A stretch of 64,000 bases of DNA from Lampropedia puyangensis (GTDB taxonomy: Bacteria; Pseudomonadota; Gammaproteobacteria; Burkholderiales; Burkholderiaceae_C): assembly GCF_004833285.1 (NCBI RefSeq), contig NZ_STFG01000001.1, positions 434,001 to 498,000 on the forward strand. The letters are read 5' to 3'. The number at the start of each line of letters is the position of its first letter. Position 1 is the stretch's first letter. Below the pieces are notes generated by a model. The model saw only the letters and a program-made list of their open reading frames with translations, did not search any database and was not told the DNA's origin. This document shows positions 19,395-31,199 of the stretch, piece by piece. A program made the position numbers and the translations under genes.

Positions 19395-20812
19395 GTCTGC
19401 GTGATGTATTGCAATCGTTCAAATCGACAGGTAACGAAACTTGTTTCCATGATCGCCATATTGAGCCTCAAATTTATGCGGGCTTGAATGGTCAGAATTG
19501 GTCTATTCAAGACTATGAAGCGCGAGGTGGTTACCAAGCACTCAAGAAAATTCTGGCTAAAGATGGCGGCGAAGGTTTGTCGCAGGATCAGATGATCGCG
19601 ATTCTTAAAGAGTCGGGATTACGTGGCCGTGGAGGCGCTGGCTTCCCAACTGGCTTGAAGTGGAGTTTCATGCCACGCACTTTTCCTGGGCAAAAATACG
19701 TTGTCTGCAATTCTGATGAAGGTGAGCCTGGTACTTGCAAAGACCGTGATATTTTGATGTTCAACCCGCACATCGTGATTGAAGGCATGATCATTGCTGG
19801 CTACACGATGGGGGCGAGTGCGGGATATAACTACATCCATGGTGAAATTTTCGAGGCTTACGAGCGGTTTGAGGCTGCGCTAGATGAAGCGCGCGCGGCA
19901 GGATATTTAGGCGCGAATATTCTGGGGACCTCGTTTAGTTTTCAACTCCACGCGCACCATGGTTTCGGTGCTTATATTTGTGGAGAGGAAACCGCACTTC
20001 TGGAGTCTTTAGAAGGCAAGAAAGGTCAGCCGCGGTTTAAACCGCCATTTCCTGCTAGCTTTGGTTTATTCGGTAAACCGACGACGATCAACAATACAGA
20101 GACTTTTGCGGCAGTACCTTGGATTGTGCGTAATGGTGGGCAAGCCTATTTGGAGTGTGGCAAGCCCAATAATGGTGGCACAAAGATTTTCTCTGTCAGT
20201 GGAGATGTGATGCTGCCCGGGAATTACGAGGTTCCCATGGGGACACCTTTCTCCAAACTGTTGGAGCTTGCTGGCGGTATGCGGCCAGGCCGCCAACTCA
20301 AAGCAGTCATTCCAGGCGGCTCTTCGTCTCCAGTGATTCCTGCGGACATGATGATGGAATGCACGATGGATTACGACTCCATCGCTAAGGCTGGGTCCAT
20401 GCTGGGCTCTGGCGCAGTAATCGTGATGGATGACTCACGCTGTATGGTTGAATCCTTGGCGCGCCTGTCCTATTTCTATGCACATGAGTCTTGTGGACAA
20501 TGCACGCCTTGCCGCGAAGGAACCGGTTGGCTCTCGCGTGTGGTGAACCGAATTCTGGAAGGCCAAGGTCGTCCGGGAGATTTGGACTTGCTCGATAACG
20601 TGGCAGGTAATATCCAAGGACGTACGATTTGCGCTCTGGGTGATGCTGCGGCAATGCCTGTTCGCGCTATGCTCAAACACTTCCGTCACGAGTTTGAGGC
20701 CATGATTGTGAAGGCGCAGCCTCCTGCACCGACCGATCCAGTCCTGCCGGGTATGGCAGGAGCCATTGCAGCAGCTGCTGCCGCCAATGCCGCGCAACGT
20801 GCGGCTGCCTGA
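19391..20812 (+). CDS. nuoF: NADH-quinone oxidoreductase subunit F
   Basis: A 473-residue NADH-binding subunit with FMN and cluster N3. The glycine-rich nucleotide and FMN segments [16 protein letters not shown] and [18 protein letters not shown] are present. The [4Fe-4S] ligands are in [16 protein letters not shown], with a later Cys in [10 protein letters not shown]. The C-terminal tail is an Ala-rich extension, common in betaproteobacteria. Confidence 0.97.
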   Translation: MSLRDVLQSFKSTGNETCFHDRHIEPQIYAGLNGQNWSIQDYEARGGYQALKKILAKDGGEGLSQDQMIAILKESGLRGRGGAGFPTGLKWSFMPRTFPGQKYVVCNSDEGEPGTCKDRDILMFNPHIVIEGMIIAGYTMGASAGYNYIHGEIFEAYERFEAALDEARAAGYLGANILGTSFSFQLHAHHGFGAYICGEETALLESLEGKKGQPRFKPPFPASFGLFGKPTTINNTETFAAVPWIVRNGGQAYLECGKPNNGGTKIFSVSGDVMLPGNYEVPMGTPFSKLLELAGGMRPGRQLKAVIPGGSSSPVIPADMMMECTMDYDSIAKAGSMLGSGAVIVMDDSRCMVESLARLSYFYAHESCGQCTPCREGTGWLSRVVNRILEGQGRPGDLDLLDNVAGNIQGRTICALGDAAAMPVRAMLKHFRHEFEAMIVKAQPPAPTDPVLPGMAGAIAAAAAANAAQRAAA

Positions 20813-20827
20813 TGGGGAGAACGATTG

Positions 20828-23017
20828 ATGGTTGAAATCGAACTGGATGGCAAAAAAGTTGAAGTGCTTGAAGGTAGCATGATCATGCATGCTGCTGAAA
20901 AAGCAGGCACCTATATTCCTCATTTTTGCTACCACAAAAAGTTGTCTATTGCGGCCAATTGCCGCATGTGTTTGGTTGATGTAGAAAAAGCCCCTAAAGC
21001 ACTGCCTGCATGCGCCACGCCTGTGACGCAGGGCATGATCGTCCACACCAATAGCGCCAAGGCTGTTCAAGCGCAGCAATCGGTGATGGAGTTTTTGCTC
21101 ATCAATCACCCATTGGATTGCCCGATTTGTGACCAAGGCGGTGAATGCCAGTTGCAAGATTTGGCTGTCGGATATGGTCAAGGCACTTCGCGCTACCAAG
21201 AAGAGAAGCGTGTTGTACTGCACAAAAATGTGGGCCCATTGATTTCAATGGAAGAGATGAGCCGCTGCATTCAGTGCACCCGCTGCGTACGCTTTGGCCA
21301 AGAAGTGGCCGGTGTGATGGAGCTGGGAATGATTAATCGTGGTGAGCACTCAGAGATCACTACGGTTAAAGGCGATACCGTTGATTCCGAGCTTTCGGGC
21401 AATATGATCGATATCTGCCCGGTCGGCGCCTTGACCAGCAAACCGTTCCGCTACAGCGCCCGTACATGGGAATTGTCGCGTCGCAAATCTATTGCTGCAC
21501 ACGATTCTTCTGGTGCGAATTTGATTGTGCAGGTCAAAAATCACAAAGTAATGCGCGTTCTGCCTTTCGAGAATGATGCCGTTAATGAATGCTGGATTGC
21601 CGACCGTGATCGTTTTTCCTATGAGTCATTGAATGGGCCTGACCGTTTGACCGCTCCCATGGTCAAGCAAGGTGGCCAATGGCACGAAGTGTCCTGGCAG
21701 CAAGCCTTGGAGTACGTTGCCAACGGGTTCAAACAAATCAAAAATGACCACGGTGCAGACAGTATTGGTGCATTGGTGAGTCCACACAGCACTCTGGAAG
21801 AGCTGTTTTTGGCTAAGCAGCTGATCAAAGGCTTGGGCAGTGACAGTATTGATTACCGTCTGCGTCATGCCGATTTTGAGGCACCACAAGGCGTGCGTTG
21901 GTTAGGCACCTCAATTGCCTCGCTGTCGACTCTGGGGCAGGCGTTTGTGGTTGGCTCTAACATCCGCAAAGAGCACCCATTGTTTGCTTCTCGTCTACGC
22001 CAAGCCACTAAGGGTGGTGCACAGGTGTATGCGTTTGCAGAAAATGAATACGACTGGGCAATGCCACTGGCCAAGTCTTGGGCGGTGCCGGCGACACAGT
22101 GGCTGACACGTTTGTCTCAATTGGTCGCGGCTGTGGCAGCTGAAAAAGGCATAGCTTCTCCGGTCGAAGTGGCCGTACAAAGTGACGATGCCGCCGTGGC
22201 CAAACAATTGTTGGCTGGTTCCGGTAGCAAAGCAATTTTGTTGGGGAATGCGGTGGCTCACCATGCCCGCGCTACAGCGATTTTGCGTTTAGCTAACTGG
22301 TTGGGCGAACAAATTGGAGCATCGGTCGGTTTCCTGACCGAAGCGGCCAACACGGTTGGCGCCCAATGGGTTGGTGCCACACCGAAAAACCGTGGCCTGA
22401 ATGCCAAGCAAATGCTCGAAGGCGGTCTCAAAGCTGTTGTGCTGCTCAATACTGAGCCGCAATTTGACAGTACTTCAGGCCAAGCCGCTGTTGCAGGTTT
22501 GCAAAAGTCCGAGATGGTGGTGACGCTGAGTCCGTTCAAGACCAATCTGGAATTCTCTGACGTGCTGCTGCCAATCTCTCCATTCACGGAAACATCAGGC
22601 AGCTTTGTCAATGCAGAAGGCCGTCTGCAAAGTTTCCATGCGGTTGTGAAGCCTTTGGCTGAAACACGTCCGGCATGGAAAGTACTGCGCGTCCTGGGCA
22701 ATTTGCTGGGTGTGCCGCAGTTCGATTACGAAGATTCTCAGCAAGTGCTGGCTCAATGCATTGGTGCAGACAAGCCAACTTTCGTGCCCGAAACGCTGCT
22801 AAGCAATGCTGCTGGCGCAGTGGAGGCTCAAATTCAAGAAGCCACTGCGGCCCCTGTTGTGGCCAGCATGTACCAATTAGACGGACTAGTGCGCCGAGCC
22901 CCTGCATTACAGGCCACTAAAGATGCGCAGTTGGGTTCGCGAGCAGGTTTTGCTGCGGATTTAGACGGACTACAAGTATCTGCACGCCAAACCAAGGTTG
23001 AAGAGGTGAATGCATGA
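20828..23017 (+). CDS. nuoG: NADH-quinone oxidoreductase subunit G
   Basis: A 729-residue subunit with an N-terminal ferredoxin-like part and a molybdopterin-oxidoreductase-like, cofactor-free body. [2Fe-2S] ligands lie in the [19 protein letters not shown] stretch; the His-plus-three-Cys cluster is in [18 protein letters not shown]; further clusters are in [12 protein letters not shown] and [13 protein letters not shown]. The frame includes a TTG at 20825, but ATG 20828 after GGGGAGAACG is the better start. It overlaps nuoH by four bases. Confidence 0.96.
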   Translation: MVEIELDGKKVEVLEGSMIMHAAEKAGTYIPHFCYHKKLSIAANCRMCLVDVEKAPKALPACATPVTQGMIVHTNSAKAVQAQQSVMEFLLINHPLDCPICDQGGECQLQDLAVGYGQGTSRYQEEKRVVLHKNVGPLISMEEMSRCIQCTRCVRFGQEVAGVMELGMINRGEHSEITTVKGDTVDSELSGNMIDICPVGALTSKPFRYSARTWELSRRKSIAAHDSSGANLIVQVKNHKVMRVLPFENDAVNECWIADRDRFSYESLNGPDRLTAPMVKQGGQWHEVSWQQALEYVANGFKQIKNDHGADSIGALVSPHSTLEELFLAKQLIKGLGSDSIDYRLRHADFEAPQGVRWLGTSIASLSTLGQAFVVGSNIRKEHPLFASRLRQATKGGAQVYAFAENEYDWAMPLAKSWAVPATQWLTRLSQLVAAVAAEKGIASPVEVAVQSDDAAVAKQLLAGSGSKAILLGNAVAHHARATAILRLANWLGEQIGASVGFLTEAANTVGAQWVGATPKNRGLNAKQMLEGGLKAVVLLNTEPQFDSTSGQAAVAGLQKSEMVVTLSPFKTNLEFSDVLLPISPFTETSGSFVNAEGRLQSFHAVVKPLAETRPAWKVLRVLGNLLGVPQFDYEDSQQVLAQCIGADKPTFVPETLLSNAAGAVEAQIQEATAAPVVASMYQLDGLVRRAPALQATKDAQLGSRAGFAADLDGLQVSARQTKVEEVNA

Positions 23018-24075
23018 TCGACTCCTTTTACAACTGGGGTTCATCCACACTCGGTGGAATTGCTTGGCCAGTCATTTGGAATTTGTTGAAAATCATTTTG
23101 ATTGTCGCGCCGTTGATGATTGCGGTAGCCTATCTGACTTTGTGGGAACGCAAGTTATTAGGTTGGATGCAGGTGCGCTATGGTCCTAACCGTTTGGGGC
23201 CATGGGGTTTGTTGCAGCCTTTGGCTGACGGCTTGAAGCTGTTAACCAAAGAAGTGATTCGCCCAAGTGCGGCTAGTTTCAAGCTCTACTTGTTGGGGCC
23301 TGTTATGGCCATCATGCCCGCTTTGGCTGCTTGGGTGGCTATTCCATTCGGTCCGGATTTGGCGTTGGCCAATGTGCATGCAGGTGTATTGCTGATTATG
23401 GCCATCACCTCTATTGAGGTCTATGGTGTGATCATTGCGGGTTGGGCTTCTAACTCTAAATATCCATTTCTGGGTGCTATTCGTGCGTCGGCCCAGATGA
23501 TCAGTTACGAAATCGCTTTGGGTTTTTGCTTCCTGGCCGTTGTGATGGTGACAGGCAGCATGAATCTTTCTGAGATTGTGCGTGTGCAGGAAGTAGGGCG
23601 TTTTGCTGATATTGGTTTGAATTTTCTGTCTTGGAACTGGTTGCCATTGCTGCCACTGTTTGTGGTGTACATGATTTCCGTGGTTGCTGAAACCAACCGC
23701 CACCCATTCGACATGGTTGAGAGCGAGGGCGAGATTGTGGCCGGTCACATGGTTGAGTACTCCGGTATGGGGTTCGCAATCTTTTTCTTGGCTGAATACG
23801 CCAGCATGTGGCTAGTGTCTTTCTTGGCTGCCATTCTGTTCTTGGGCGGTTGGGATGCGCCGGTTGGATTTTTGGAATTCATCCCAGGCTGGATTTGGTT
23901 GGGCCTGAAGGCTGCATTGATCGTGAGTTGGTTTATTTGGATTCGTGCGACATTCCCACGTTTCCGCTATGACCAGGTGATGCGTTTGGGTTGGAAAATC
24001 TTTATTCCTCTGACTTTGGTATGGGTGGTATTGGTTGGCGCTTGGCTGTTCTCGCCACTGAACATCTGGCATTAA
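23014..24075 (+). CDS. nuoH: NADH-quinone oxidoreductase subunit H
   Basis: A 353-residue membrane subunit of eight helices at the foot of the peripheral arm, forming the quinone entry. Key loops are visible: [21 protein letters not shown] near residues 45-65, SYEIALGF, and [21 protein letters not shown] with its conserved acidic residues. Length and sequence are normal. Confidence 0.97.
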   Translation: MIDSFYNWGSSTLGGIAWPVIWNLLKIILIVAPLMIAVAYLTLWERKLLGWMQVRYGPNRLGPWGLLQPLADGLKLLTKEVIRPSAASFKLYLLGPVMAIMPALAAWVAIPFGPDLALANVHAGVLLIMAITSIEVYGVIIAGWASNSKYPFLGAIRASAQMISYEIALGFCFLAVVMVTGSMNLSEIVRVQEVGRFADIGLNFLSWNWLPLLPLFVVYMISVVAETNRHPFDMVESEGEIVAGHMVEYSGMGFAIFFLAEYASMWLVSFLAAILFLGGWDAPVGFLEFIPGWIWLGLKAALIVSWFIWIRATFPRFRYDQVMRLGWKIFIPLTLVWVVLVGAWLFSPLNIWH

Positions 24076-24087
24076 TGGAGCAAATCG

Positions 24088-24624
24088 ATGGCAGTTACCA
24101 CTGATGAAAAAATTGCGCCGGTTGCCCCGCAGAGCGCATTCTCTCTTAAGGACTTTTTCAAGAGTTTCATGCTCTGGGAATTGTTCAAGGGGATGGCACT
24201 GACAGGCCGTTATGCCATGCGTCCGCATGTGACGGTGCAGTTTCCGGAAGAAAAAACACCGCTTTCGCCGCGTTTTCGTGGTTTGCATGCATTGCGCAGA
24301 TATGAAAATGGTGAAGAGCGTTGTATTGCCTGCAAATTGTGTGAAGCAGTTTGCCCAGCGATGGCGATCACGATTGAGTCGGATGTACGTGATGACGGTT
24401 CACGCCGTACAACACGCTACGACATCGATTTGACCAAGTGCATTTTCTGTGGCTTCTGTGAAGAGAGCTGCCCGGTTGACTCCATTGTGGAGACACAGGT
24501 TTTTGAATATCACGGTGAAAAGCGTGGTGACTTGTACTTCACTAAGGAAATGCTGTTGGCAGTTGGTGATCGGTATGAAAAGGATATTGCAGCAGCGAAA
24601 GCCGCTGATGCCCCTTACCGTTGA
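24088..24624 (+). CDS. nuoI: NADH-quinone oxidoreductase subunit I
   Basis: A 178-residue 8Fe ferredoxin-type subunit. Two CxxCxxCxxxCP motifs are complete: [13 protein letters not shown] and [13 protein letters not shown], holding clusters N6a and N6b. The N-terminus is about 15 residues longer than most homologues; ATG 24088 with upstream GGAG is still the best start. A gap of 142 bases, the longest in the operon, separates it from nuoJ. Confidence 0.96.
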   Translation: MAVTTDEKIAPVAPQSAFSLKDFFKSFMLWELFKGMALTGRYAMRPHVTVQFPEEKTPLSPRFRGLHALRRYENGEERCIACKLCEAVCPAMAITIESDVRDDGSRRTTRYDIDLTKCIFCGFCEESCPVDSIVETQVFEYHGEKRGDLYFTKEMLLAVGDRYEKDIAAAKAADAPYR

Positions 24625-24644
24625 TGGTGTTGGGTGGATTGGGT

Positions 24645-24674
24645 TTGCGAGTTGCAATTGATCTACCCTATACA
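24645..24674 (+). promoter_or_regulatory. Possible internal promoter before nuoJ
   Basis: In the 142-base nuoI-nuoJ gap, TTGCGA (24645-24650) and TATACA (24669-24674) are separated by 18 bases. It is a four-of-six and five-of-six match to sigma-70 hexamers. It could add transcription of the membrane-arm genes nuoJ-N. No experimental support. Confidence 0.3.
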
Positions 24675-24766
24675 TTGAGGTCGCAAATGTCGGGGAGTGT
24701 GCATGCAGGCTTTGTTGTGCATATTCAGAACGCATCGCCTTGAAAAGGGCTGAAAAGAAGACAGAG

Positions 24767-25429
24767 ATGGACGTCAGAACCGTATTTTTTTATTTGTTTG
24801 CCGCCGTGCTGTTGTTTGCAGCTGTGCGTGTTGTGACTGCGCGCAACCCTGTGCATGCGGTGTTGTACCTGATTTTTGCTTTCTCTCAGGCCGCTGGGAT
24901 TTGGTTGCTGATGCGTGCAGAGTTCTTGGCTATTTTGTTGGTCATGGTTTATCTCGGCGCGGTCATGGTGCTTTTTCTCTTTGTGGTCATGATGTTGGAT
25001 ATTCGCATTGAGCGTATTCAAGGTTCCATGAAGAAGAACTTGCCTTTGGCATTGATCATTTTTGCCATCGTTGTGGGGCAAATGGTTGCGGTACTTTGGA
25101 TCGGTTTTCCCACTACAGATGCAGCAGGCGAGTTGATTGCTGCCCATGCCGATTACAACAATACACGTGAACTCGGCAAACTCATGTACACCGAATACGT
25201 ATTGCCTGTGCAGGTTGCAGGGGTGATTTTGTTGGTTGGCATGATCGCCGCTATCGCTTTGACCTTGCGCAAGCGTCAGGACAATAAGGTCATTGATCCT
25301 TCTTTGCAGATTGCAGTGAAATCCAAAGATCGCGTGCGAGTTGTTCAAATGCCTGCCGCGCAAAAAGTGCAGCGTGCTGAACCTGAAGAAAATCAAGCGG
25401 GTAACGCACAAGCAGAGGTGAAGCCATGA
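24767..25429 (+). CDS. nuoJ: NADH-quinone oxidoreductase subunit J
   Basis: A 220-residue membrane subunit with five helices. The conserved helix 3 region [19 protein letters not shown] is present, which in E. coli is linked to proton coupling. The frame starts at TTG 24740, but ATG 24767 preceded by AAGAAGACAGAG yields the family start [13 protein letters not shown] charged C-terminal tail of about 45 residues follows the last helix. Overlaps nuoK by four bases. Confidence 0.95.
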   Translation: MDVRTVFFYLFAAVLLFAAVRVVTARNPVHAVLYLIFAFSQAAGIWLLMRAEFLAILLVMVYLGAVMVLFLFVVMMLDIRIERIQGSMKKNLPLALIIFAIVVGQMVAVLWIGFPTTDAAGELIAAHADYNNTRELGKLMYTEYVLPVQVAGVILLVGMIAAIALTLRKRQDNKVIDPSLQIAVKSKDRVRVVQMPAAQKVQRAEPEENQAGNAQAEVKP

Positions 25430-25734
25430 ATCTGTCTTTAGGGCACTTCCTTTCTTTAGGTGCCATCTTGTTTGCGATTTCAGTGATTGGGATTTTTCTC
25501 AATCGCAAGAATTTAATTGTTCTGCTGATGGCTATTGAGCTGATGCTCTTGGCCGTGAACATGAATTTCGTAGCCTTTTCGTACTTCCTGGGCGATCTGC
25601 ATGGTCAGGTATTCGTTTTCTTCATCATGACAGTGGCTGCTGCTGAAGCAGCGATTGGTCTGGCGATTTTGGTTCAGCTCTTCCGTGCACGAACCAGCAT
25701 TAGCGCTGATGACCTGACGACACTCAAAGGCTAA
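25426..25734 (+). CDS. nuoK: NADH-quinone oxidoreductase subunit K
   Basis: A 102-residue three-helix membrane subunit. The two buried Glu residues thought to take part in proton transfer are in [17 protein letters not shown] and in [14 protein letters not shown]. Length is standard. Confidence 0.97.
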   Translation: MNLSLGHFLSLGAILFAISVIGIFLNRKNLIVLLMAIELMLLAVNMNFVAFSYFLGDLHGQVFVFFIMTVAAAEAAIGLAILVQLFRARTSISADDLTTLKG

Positions 25735-25751
25735 GCAGAGGGATAACAACA

Positions 25752-27776
25752 ATGACTCCAACACTCTCCGCTTCCACTTTGCTTTGGGTGCCTTTGGCCC
25801 CGTTAATTGGCTCTGCCATCGTGGGTATCTTTGGCACCAAAATGGGGGGCAATTTGCTTGGCCGCAAAGCCAGCCACAGCATCACGATTGCTGGTGTTTT
25901 TATTGCGCTGGCGATTTCTTTGATGACTTTGTGGAAAGTCCTCAATGGTGCTCCTGTGCTCAACGAGACACTCTATCAATGGGCTGTCTTGGGCAATCTT
26001 GCCATGGAGGTTGGCTTTCAGATTGATAGCCTGTCAGCCATGATGATGGTGGTGGTGACCTTCGTTTCTTTGATGGTTCACCTCTATACCATTGGCTACA
26101 TGCAAGAGGATGAGGGCTACAACCGTTTCTTTTCCTACATCTCTTTGTTCACCTTCTCCATGCTGATGCTCGTGATGAGCAACAATATGCTACAGCTGTT
26201 TTTTGGCTGGGAAGCTGTTGGTTTGGTGTCATATTTGCTGATTGGTTTTTGGTATCAAAAGTCCACTGCTGTATTTGCTAATTTGAAGGCGTTTTTGATT
26301 AACCGTGTGGGCGACTTTGGTTTCATCCTCGGAATTGGTCTTTTGGTAGCCAGTGTTAATACCTTCAGCTATGCGGAAGTTTTTGCCCAAAAAGATCTGT
26401 TGGCTAGTTTGACTATGCCTGGCACTGACCGCAGTTTGCTGACAGTCGCATTGATTTGCCTTTTTATTGGTGCAATGGGTAAATCCGCACAGTTCCCTTT
26501 GCATGTGTGGCTGCCTGATTCGATGGAAGGTCCAACCCCTATCTCTGCTCTGATTCACGCTGCAACCATGGTGACGGCAGGTATTTTCATGGTGGCCCGT
26601 TTTTCACCGCTGTATGAACTGTCAGACACTGCACTGAACTTCATTTTGATCATTGGTGCTATTACTGCTTTCTTCATGGGCTTACTGGGCTTGATTCAGA
26701 ACGATATCAAGCGTGTGGTGGCTTACTCGACCTTATCTCAGTTGGGGTACATGACAGTGGCTCTGGGCGCATCTGCTTATAACGTGGCGGTGTTCCACTT
26801 GATGACCCATGCGTTCTTCAAAGCCTTGCTGTTCTTGGGCGCTGGCTCTGTCATTATGGGCGTGCACCACAACCAGGATATGCGTTATATGGGCGGTTTG
26901 CGTAAATACATGCCCGTTACGCACTGGACATCTTTGATTGGTTCTTTGGCCTTGATTGGCACGCCATTTTTTGCTGGTTTCTATTCAAAAGACGCCATCA
27001 TTGTGGCCGTACATGCTAGCAATTTGTGGGCTGCAGATATCGCCTATTGGGCAGTGCTTTCTGGTGTGTTCATTACGGCGTTCTATTCGTTCCGTATGTA
27101 CTTCCTGGTGTTCTGGGGTAAGGAGCGTTACGACCAAGATCCCCATGCCCATGAGCATCACCACGACGACCATGGTCACGGTCATGGCCATGACAGCAAA
27201 CCGCATGAATCGCCTTGGGTGGTTACCGTACCGTTGGTCTTGCTGGCTATTCCATCGATTGTTGTGGGGTATCTGGTGATTGATTTCCTCTTTGGTGATT
27301 TCTTCAAAGGGGTCACGTATGTGAATGAGCATGCTCACCCAGCAATGGAAGTGCTTCGTGAGGACTTCACTTCCGTCATGGGGATGACTACGCATGCAAT
27401 CTGGACTGCGCCATTCTGGCTGGCATTGGCTGGTGTCGCGGCAGCCTGGTATTGCTATCTTGTCAACCCTGCTGTGCCTGCGGCGATTCAGCGTACTTTT
27501 AGCCCTATCAATAAACTTTTTGAAGAGAAGTACTACATGGACAAACTCTGGATCAATGTGATCGCAGGTGGTTTCATGAAGCTGGGGCGTGTGTTCTGGA
27601 AGGCTGGCGATCAGAAATTGATTGATGGCGCGGTAGTCAATGGTTCATGGAAAATTGTCGGCTGGCTGTCTGGAGTCGTGCGTTGGTTCCAATCGGGCTT
27701 CATTTACTACTATGCGTTGGTCATGATTCTGGGTGTGTTTGCGCTCATGACGTATTTCGTGTGGCGGAACTACTAG
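25752..27776 (+). CDS. nuoL: NADH-quinone oxidoreductase subunit L
   Basis: A 674-residue antiporter-like subunit with the long lateral helix at its C-terminal end. WEAVGLVSYLLIGFW and the KSAQFPLHVWLPDSMEGPTP segment carry the essential Glu and Lys of the proton path. Between residues 463 and 487 there is a very His/Asp-rich cytoplasmic or periplasmic loop (HAHEHHHDDHGHGHGHD). That loop is absent from the E. coli protein and occurs in other Burkholderiales. Confidence 0.97.
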   Translation: MTPTLSASTLLWVPLAPLIGSAIVGIFGTKMGGNLLGRKASHSITIAGVFIALAISLMTLWKVLNGAPVLNETLYQWAVLGNLAMEVGFQIDSLSAMMMVVVTFVSLMVHLYTIGYMQEDEGYNRFFSYISLFTFSMLMLVMSNNMLQLFFGWEAVGLVSYLLIGFWYQKSTAVFANLKAFLINRVGDFGFILGIGLLVASVNTFSYAEVFAQKDLLASLTMPGTDRSLLTVALICLFIGAMGKSAQFPLHVWLPDSMEGPTPISALIHAATMVTAGIFMVARFSPLYELSDTALNFILIIGAITAFFMGLLGLIQNDIKRVVAYSTLSQLGYMTVALGASAYNVAVFHLMTHAFFKALLFLGAGSVIMGVHHNQDMRYMGGLRKYMPVTHWTSLIGSLALIGTPFFAGFYSKDAIIVAVHASNLWAADIAYWAVLSGVFITAFYSFRMYFLVFWGKERYDQDPHAHEHHHDDHGHGHGHDSKPHESPWVVTVPLVLLAIPSIVVGYLVIDFLFGDFFKGVTYVNEHAHPAMEVLREDFTSVMGMTTHAIWTAPFWLALAGVAAAWYCYLVNPAVPAAIQRTFSPINKLFEEKYYMDKLWINVIAGGFMKLGRVFWKAGDQKLIDGAVVNGSWKIVGWLSGVVRWFQSGFIYYYALVMILGVFALMTYFVWRNY

Positions 27777-27789
27777 GAGAACAATAAAA

Positions 27790-29265
27790 ATGGCTTGGTT
27801 AAGTCTCGCGATTTGGGTGCCTATTGTTGTAGGTATCGCTCTGCTGCCCTTGAATAAACCTGGGCAAGCCCATCTGGTTCGTTGGTTGGCTTTGATTGGT
27901 GCGTTGCTTGCGTTGCTCGTGACGGTGCCGCTGTATACCGGTTTTGATACCCAGACTGCGCAAATGCAGTTTGTCGAGAAGGCTGCATGGATTTCAGCCT
28001 TCAATATCAACTACCACTTGGGCGTAGATGGTTTGTCTTTGTGGTTTGTGCCACTGACAGCTTTTATCACCGTGATTGTGGTGATCGCTTCCTGGGAGAG
28101 CATTACGGAGCGCGTCAACCAGTACATGGGCGCATTCCTGATCTTGTCAGGTCTGATGATTGGTGTGTTCTGCGCGCTGGATGGCATGCTGTTCTATGTG
28201 TTCTTTGAAGCCACGCTGATTCCGATGTATTTGATCATTGGGGTATGGGGTGGTCCACGCAAAATTTACGCAGCTTTCAAGTTCTTTTTGTATACCTTGA
28301 TGGGTTCGTTGTTGACATTGGTGGCATTGATTTATCTCTACAACGTCTCGGGCGGTAGTTTTGATATTCAAACATGGCATGCCTTGCCACTCAGTCTGAC
28401 TGAGCAAACCTGGATTTTCTTTGCATTCTTTGCTGCATTTGCTGTGAAGATTCCAATGTGGCCTGTTCACACTTGGTTGCCAGATGTCCACGTTGAGGCT
28501 CCTACTGGTGGCTCTGCTGTTTTGGCTGCGATTATGTTGAAACTGGGGGCGTATGGTTTCCTGCGCTTTTCTTTGCCAATAGCGCCTGATGCGGCTCATG
28601 AATACGCATGGTTGATGATTGGGCTGTCATTGGTTGCTGTGATCTATGTCGGTCTGGTGGCTATTGTCCAGGAAGACATGAAAAAACTGGTGGCCTACTC
28701 CTCGGTGGCGCACATGGGTTTTGTCAGCTTGGGCTTTTTCCTGTTCAACCAGTTGGGTATGACTGGTGCGATTGTGCAAATGGTGGCGCACGGTTTTGTG
28801 TCGGCGGCGATGTTCTTGGCCATTGGCGTGCTTTATGACCGTATGCATACCCGTGAAATCTCAGCGTATGGCGGTGTGGTCAACACCATGCCGAAATTCG
28901 CTGCCTTTGCCTTGTTGTTCGCTATGGCCAATGCGGGATTGCCTGCGACGGCTGGCTTTATTGGTGAATGGATGGTCATTTTGGGTGCTGTTCAACACAG
29001 CTTCACCATCGGTGTTTTGGCTGCGGCGGCATTGATTTTGGGGGCATCCTATTCCCTCTTGATGTACAAAAAAGTTTACTTGGGTGATATTACTAACGAG
29101 CATGTGAAAGAGCTGCAGGACATCAACTGCCGTGAGATGCTGGTGATGGTCATCTTGGCTGTGTGTGTCATCTTCATGGGGGTGTATCCGAAAATGTTCA
29201 CTGACATTATGGATACCTCGGTCGTTAACCTGCTTGCGCACGTAGCGCAAAGCAAACTCCAGTAA
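27790..29265 (+). CDS. nuoM: NADH-quinone oxidoreductase subunit M
   Basis: A 491-residue antiporter-like membrane subunit. The conserved [18 protein letters not shown] holds the essential Glu of helix 5, and [20 protein letters not shown] the helix 7 Lys region; the [13 protein letters not shown] segment is typical. Starts 13 bases after nuoL with GGAGAAC upstream. Confidence 0.97.
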   Translation: MAWLSLAIWVPIVVGIALLPLNKPGQAHLVRWLALIGALLALLVTVPLYTGFDTQTAQMQFVEKAAWISAFNINYHLGVDGLSLWFVPLTAFITVIVVIASWESITERVNQYMGAFLILSGLMIGVFCALDGMLFYVFFEATLIPMYLIIGVWGGPRKIYAAFKFFLYTLMGSLLTLVALIYLYNVSGGSFDIQTWHALPLSLTEQTWIFFAFFAAFAVKIPMWPVHTWLPDVHVEAPTGGSAVLAAIMLKLGAYGFLRFSLPIAPDAAHEYAWLMIGLSLVAVIYVGLVAIVQEDMKKLVAYSSVAHMGFVSLGFFLFNQLGMTGAIVQMVAHGFVSAAMFLAIGVLYDRMHTREISAYGGVVNTMPKFAAFALLFAMANAGLPATAGFIGEWMVILGAVQHSFTIGVLAAAALILGASYSLLMYKKVYLGDITNEHVKELQDINCREMLVMVILAVCVIFMGVYPKMFTDIMDTSVVNLLAHVAQSKLQ

Positions 29266-29285
29266 ATAGCCCAGAGAGAGACGCG

Positions 29286-30785
29286 ATGATTGATAGATAT
29301 AGCTGGGTAGCCGTTTATCCCGAATTGGTTCTTCTGATCATGGCCAGTGTGATTACGCTGGTTGACTTGGGTGAAAAGCGCCGCATGCGCAGTACTACAC
29401 ATTGGTTGACGCTGTTGACCCTTGCTGTTGTTGCAGGTATGCACTTCACCTATGCGGCCAGTGGCAACACCATTTATGGCTTTGGGAATATGCTGGTGGT
29501 CGATTCGATGGCCAGTTGGCTCAAAGGGTTTGCTACCGTCAGTGTAATGGTGACGTTGATTTATGCGCGTCCCTATTCAGCAGGTCGCGACATGATGCGT
29601 GGTGGTGAGCTGTTCTCGCTGTCTATGTTTGCATTGCTCGGGATCAATTTCATGATTTCTGGCAACAACTTGCTTTTGCTCTATCTTGGCTTGGAGCTGC
29701 TAACCCTCTCCAGTTATGCTTTGGTCGCTTTGCGCCGTGACGATAGCCAAGCAACGGAAGCTGCCATGAAGTACTTTGTACTTGGGGCAATGGCCAGTGG
29801 ATTCTTGCTTTATGGTATGTCAATGGTCTATGGCGCAACAGGTTCCTTGGACATTGGTGAGATTTTCCGAGTCATCAATTTAGGCTTGTTTGAACACCAG
29901 CAGGTGCTGGTTTTTGGTTTGGTCTTTTTGGTCGCAGGCTTGGCATTCAAACTGGGTGCTGTGCCATTCCATATGTGGATTCCAGACGTCTATACCGGCG
30001 CACCAACCGCAGTGACGCTGTTGATCGCTTCGGCCCCCAAGCTGGCAGCTTTTGGCATCATCATGCGAATTTTGGTCGATGGTTTGCTGCCTTTGGCTAC
30101 GGATTGGCAGCAAATGTTTGGTGTTCTGGCTGTTGCTTCGCTGTTTATCGGTAACGTAGTCGCCATCGCCCAAACCAACCTCAAGCGAATGTTGGCTTAT
30201 TCAACTATTTCGCATGTCGGATTCATATTGTTGGGCTTGATGTCGGGTGTGCAGAGTGGGGAGTTCACCGCTGAAACTGCGCAGGCAGCTTATGGCTCGG
30301 CCATGTTCTACGTGATCACGTATGTTTTGACGACACTGGCCACATTCGGCATTATTTTGTTGTTGGCAAAAGATGGATTCGAATCTGACCAAATTTCTGA
30401 CTTGGCTGGTCTGAATCAACGTAGCCCACTATACGCCGGCATTATGGCCATGTGCATGTTCTCAATGGCCGGCATTCCACCGTTGGTTGGTTTCTATGCC
30501 AAGTTCGCTGTCTTGCAGGCCTTGCTGGCAACAGGTACCGTGGCGCATATTGCCATTGCGGTTTTTGCTGTGATCATGTCTTTGATTGGTGCCTTCTACT
30601 ATTTGCGTGTTGTCAAAGTCATGTATTTCGATACAGCTGATACTCAAGTCGGGCCAATCCAGGCGGGTTGGGATGTGAAATCCGTTTTGACTGCCAATGG
30701 CGCATTGATGCTGATTTTGGGCCTGCTGCCTGGTGGCTTGATGGCCTTGTGTACAGAAGCCATTCTCAATGCATTACGTGGTTAA
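29286..30785 (+). CDS. nuoN: NADH-quinone oxidoreductase subunit N
   Basis: A 499-residue antiporter-like subunit and last gene of the nuo operon. [18 protein letters not shown] carries the helix 5 Glu, and [20 protein letters not shown] the helix 7 Lys; [12 protein letters not shown] is the helix 8-9 segment. A terminator follows after 33 bases. Confidence 0.97.
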   Translation: MIDRYSWVAVYPELVLLIMASVITLVDLGEKRRMRSTTHWLTLLTLAVVAGMHFTYAASGNTIYGFGNMLVVDSMASWLKGFATVSVMVTLIYARPYSAGRDMMRGGELFSLSMFALLGINFMISGNNLLLLYLGLELLTLSSYALVALRRDDSQATEAAMKYFVLGAMASGFLLYGMSMVYGATGSLDIGEIFRVINLGLFEHQQVLVFGLVFLVAGLAFKLGAVPFHMWIPDVYTGAPTAVTLLIASAPKLAAFGIIMRILVDGLLPLATDWQQMFGVLAVASLFIGNVVAIAQTNLKRMLAYSTISHVGFILLGLMSGVQSGEFTAETAQAAYGSAMFYVITYVLTTLATFGIILLLAKDGFESDQISDLAGLNQRSPLYAGIMAMCMFSMAGIPPLVGFYAKFAVLQALLATGTVAHIAIAVFAVIMSLIGAFYYLRVVKVMYFDTADTQVGPIQAGWDVKSVLTANGALMLILGLLPGGLMALCTEAILNALRG

Positions 30786-30817
30786 TGAGTTTTAGATTAA
30801 CTTGCATGTTTTGTATT

Positions 30818-30844
30818 AAACCCCGTGTAGACGGGGTTTTTTTG
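30818..30844 (+). terminator. Terminator after nuoN
   Basis: AAACCCCGT (30818-30826) pairs with ACGGGGTTT (30831-30839) around a four-base loop, followed by an eight-base T run. It ends the nuo operon. The start of the next gene lies only about 14 bases after the T run, so that gene needs read-through, or a promoter inside nuoN or this region. Confidence 0.9.
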
Positions 30845-30857
30845 TATGAAGGGCAAA

Positions 30858-31172
30858 ATGGATTGGAACGGCAAAGCAGCGATCTGGATTACTGTAGCCT
30901 TGCTGCTGGCAAACCTGCCTTTTTTGTCAAGGCGAATGTTTGTGTTTGGGCGCGTGCGTAGTTCTGAGAAAACTATGGTATGGCTTGCTTTTGAGTGGCT
31001 GCTTATGTACGCTGCAGCACTGAGTTTGAGTCTACTATTAGAAGGTGCATCCTCATGGACTGGCGGCGCTGTTAAAGGCTGGCAGTTTTACGTCATCTCT
31101 GCATTTTTATTCACTACTTTCGCTGCTCCTGGATTCATTTACCGTTATCTCTATCAGCGTAAGTCTGATTAA
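30858..31172 (+). CDS. DUF2818 family membrane protein
   Basis: A 104-residue protein with three predicted membrane helices (about residues 6-22, 36-56 and 68-90). The sequence LANLPFLSRR and AAPGFIYRYLYQR match DUF2818, found beside nuoN in many betaproteobacteria; function unknown. Start at ATG 30858, after GAAGGG, is preferred over ATG 30846, which lies at the T run of the terminator. A link with complex I is suggested only by position. Confidence 0.8.
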   Translation: MDWNGKAAIWITVALLLANLPFLSRRMFVFGRVRSSEKTMVWLAFEWLLMYAAALSLSLLLEGASSWTGGAVKGWQFYVISAFLFTTFAAPGFIYRYLYQRKSD

Positions 31173-31199
31173 GACGGCCTCCAGCTTTGACGCTCTCGC

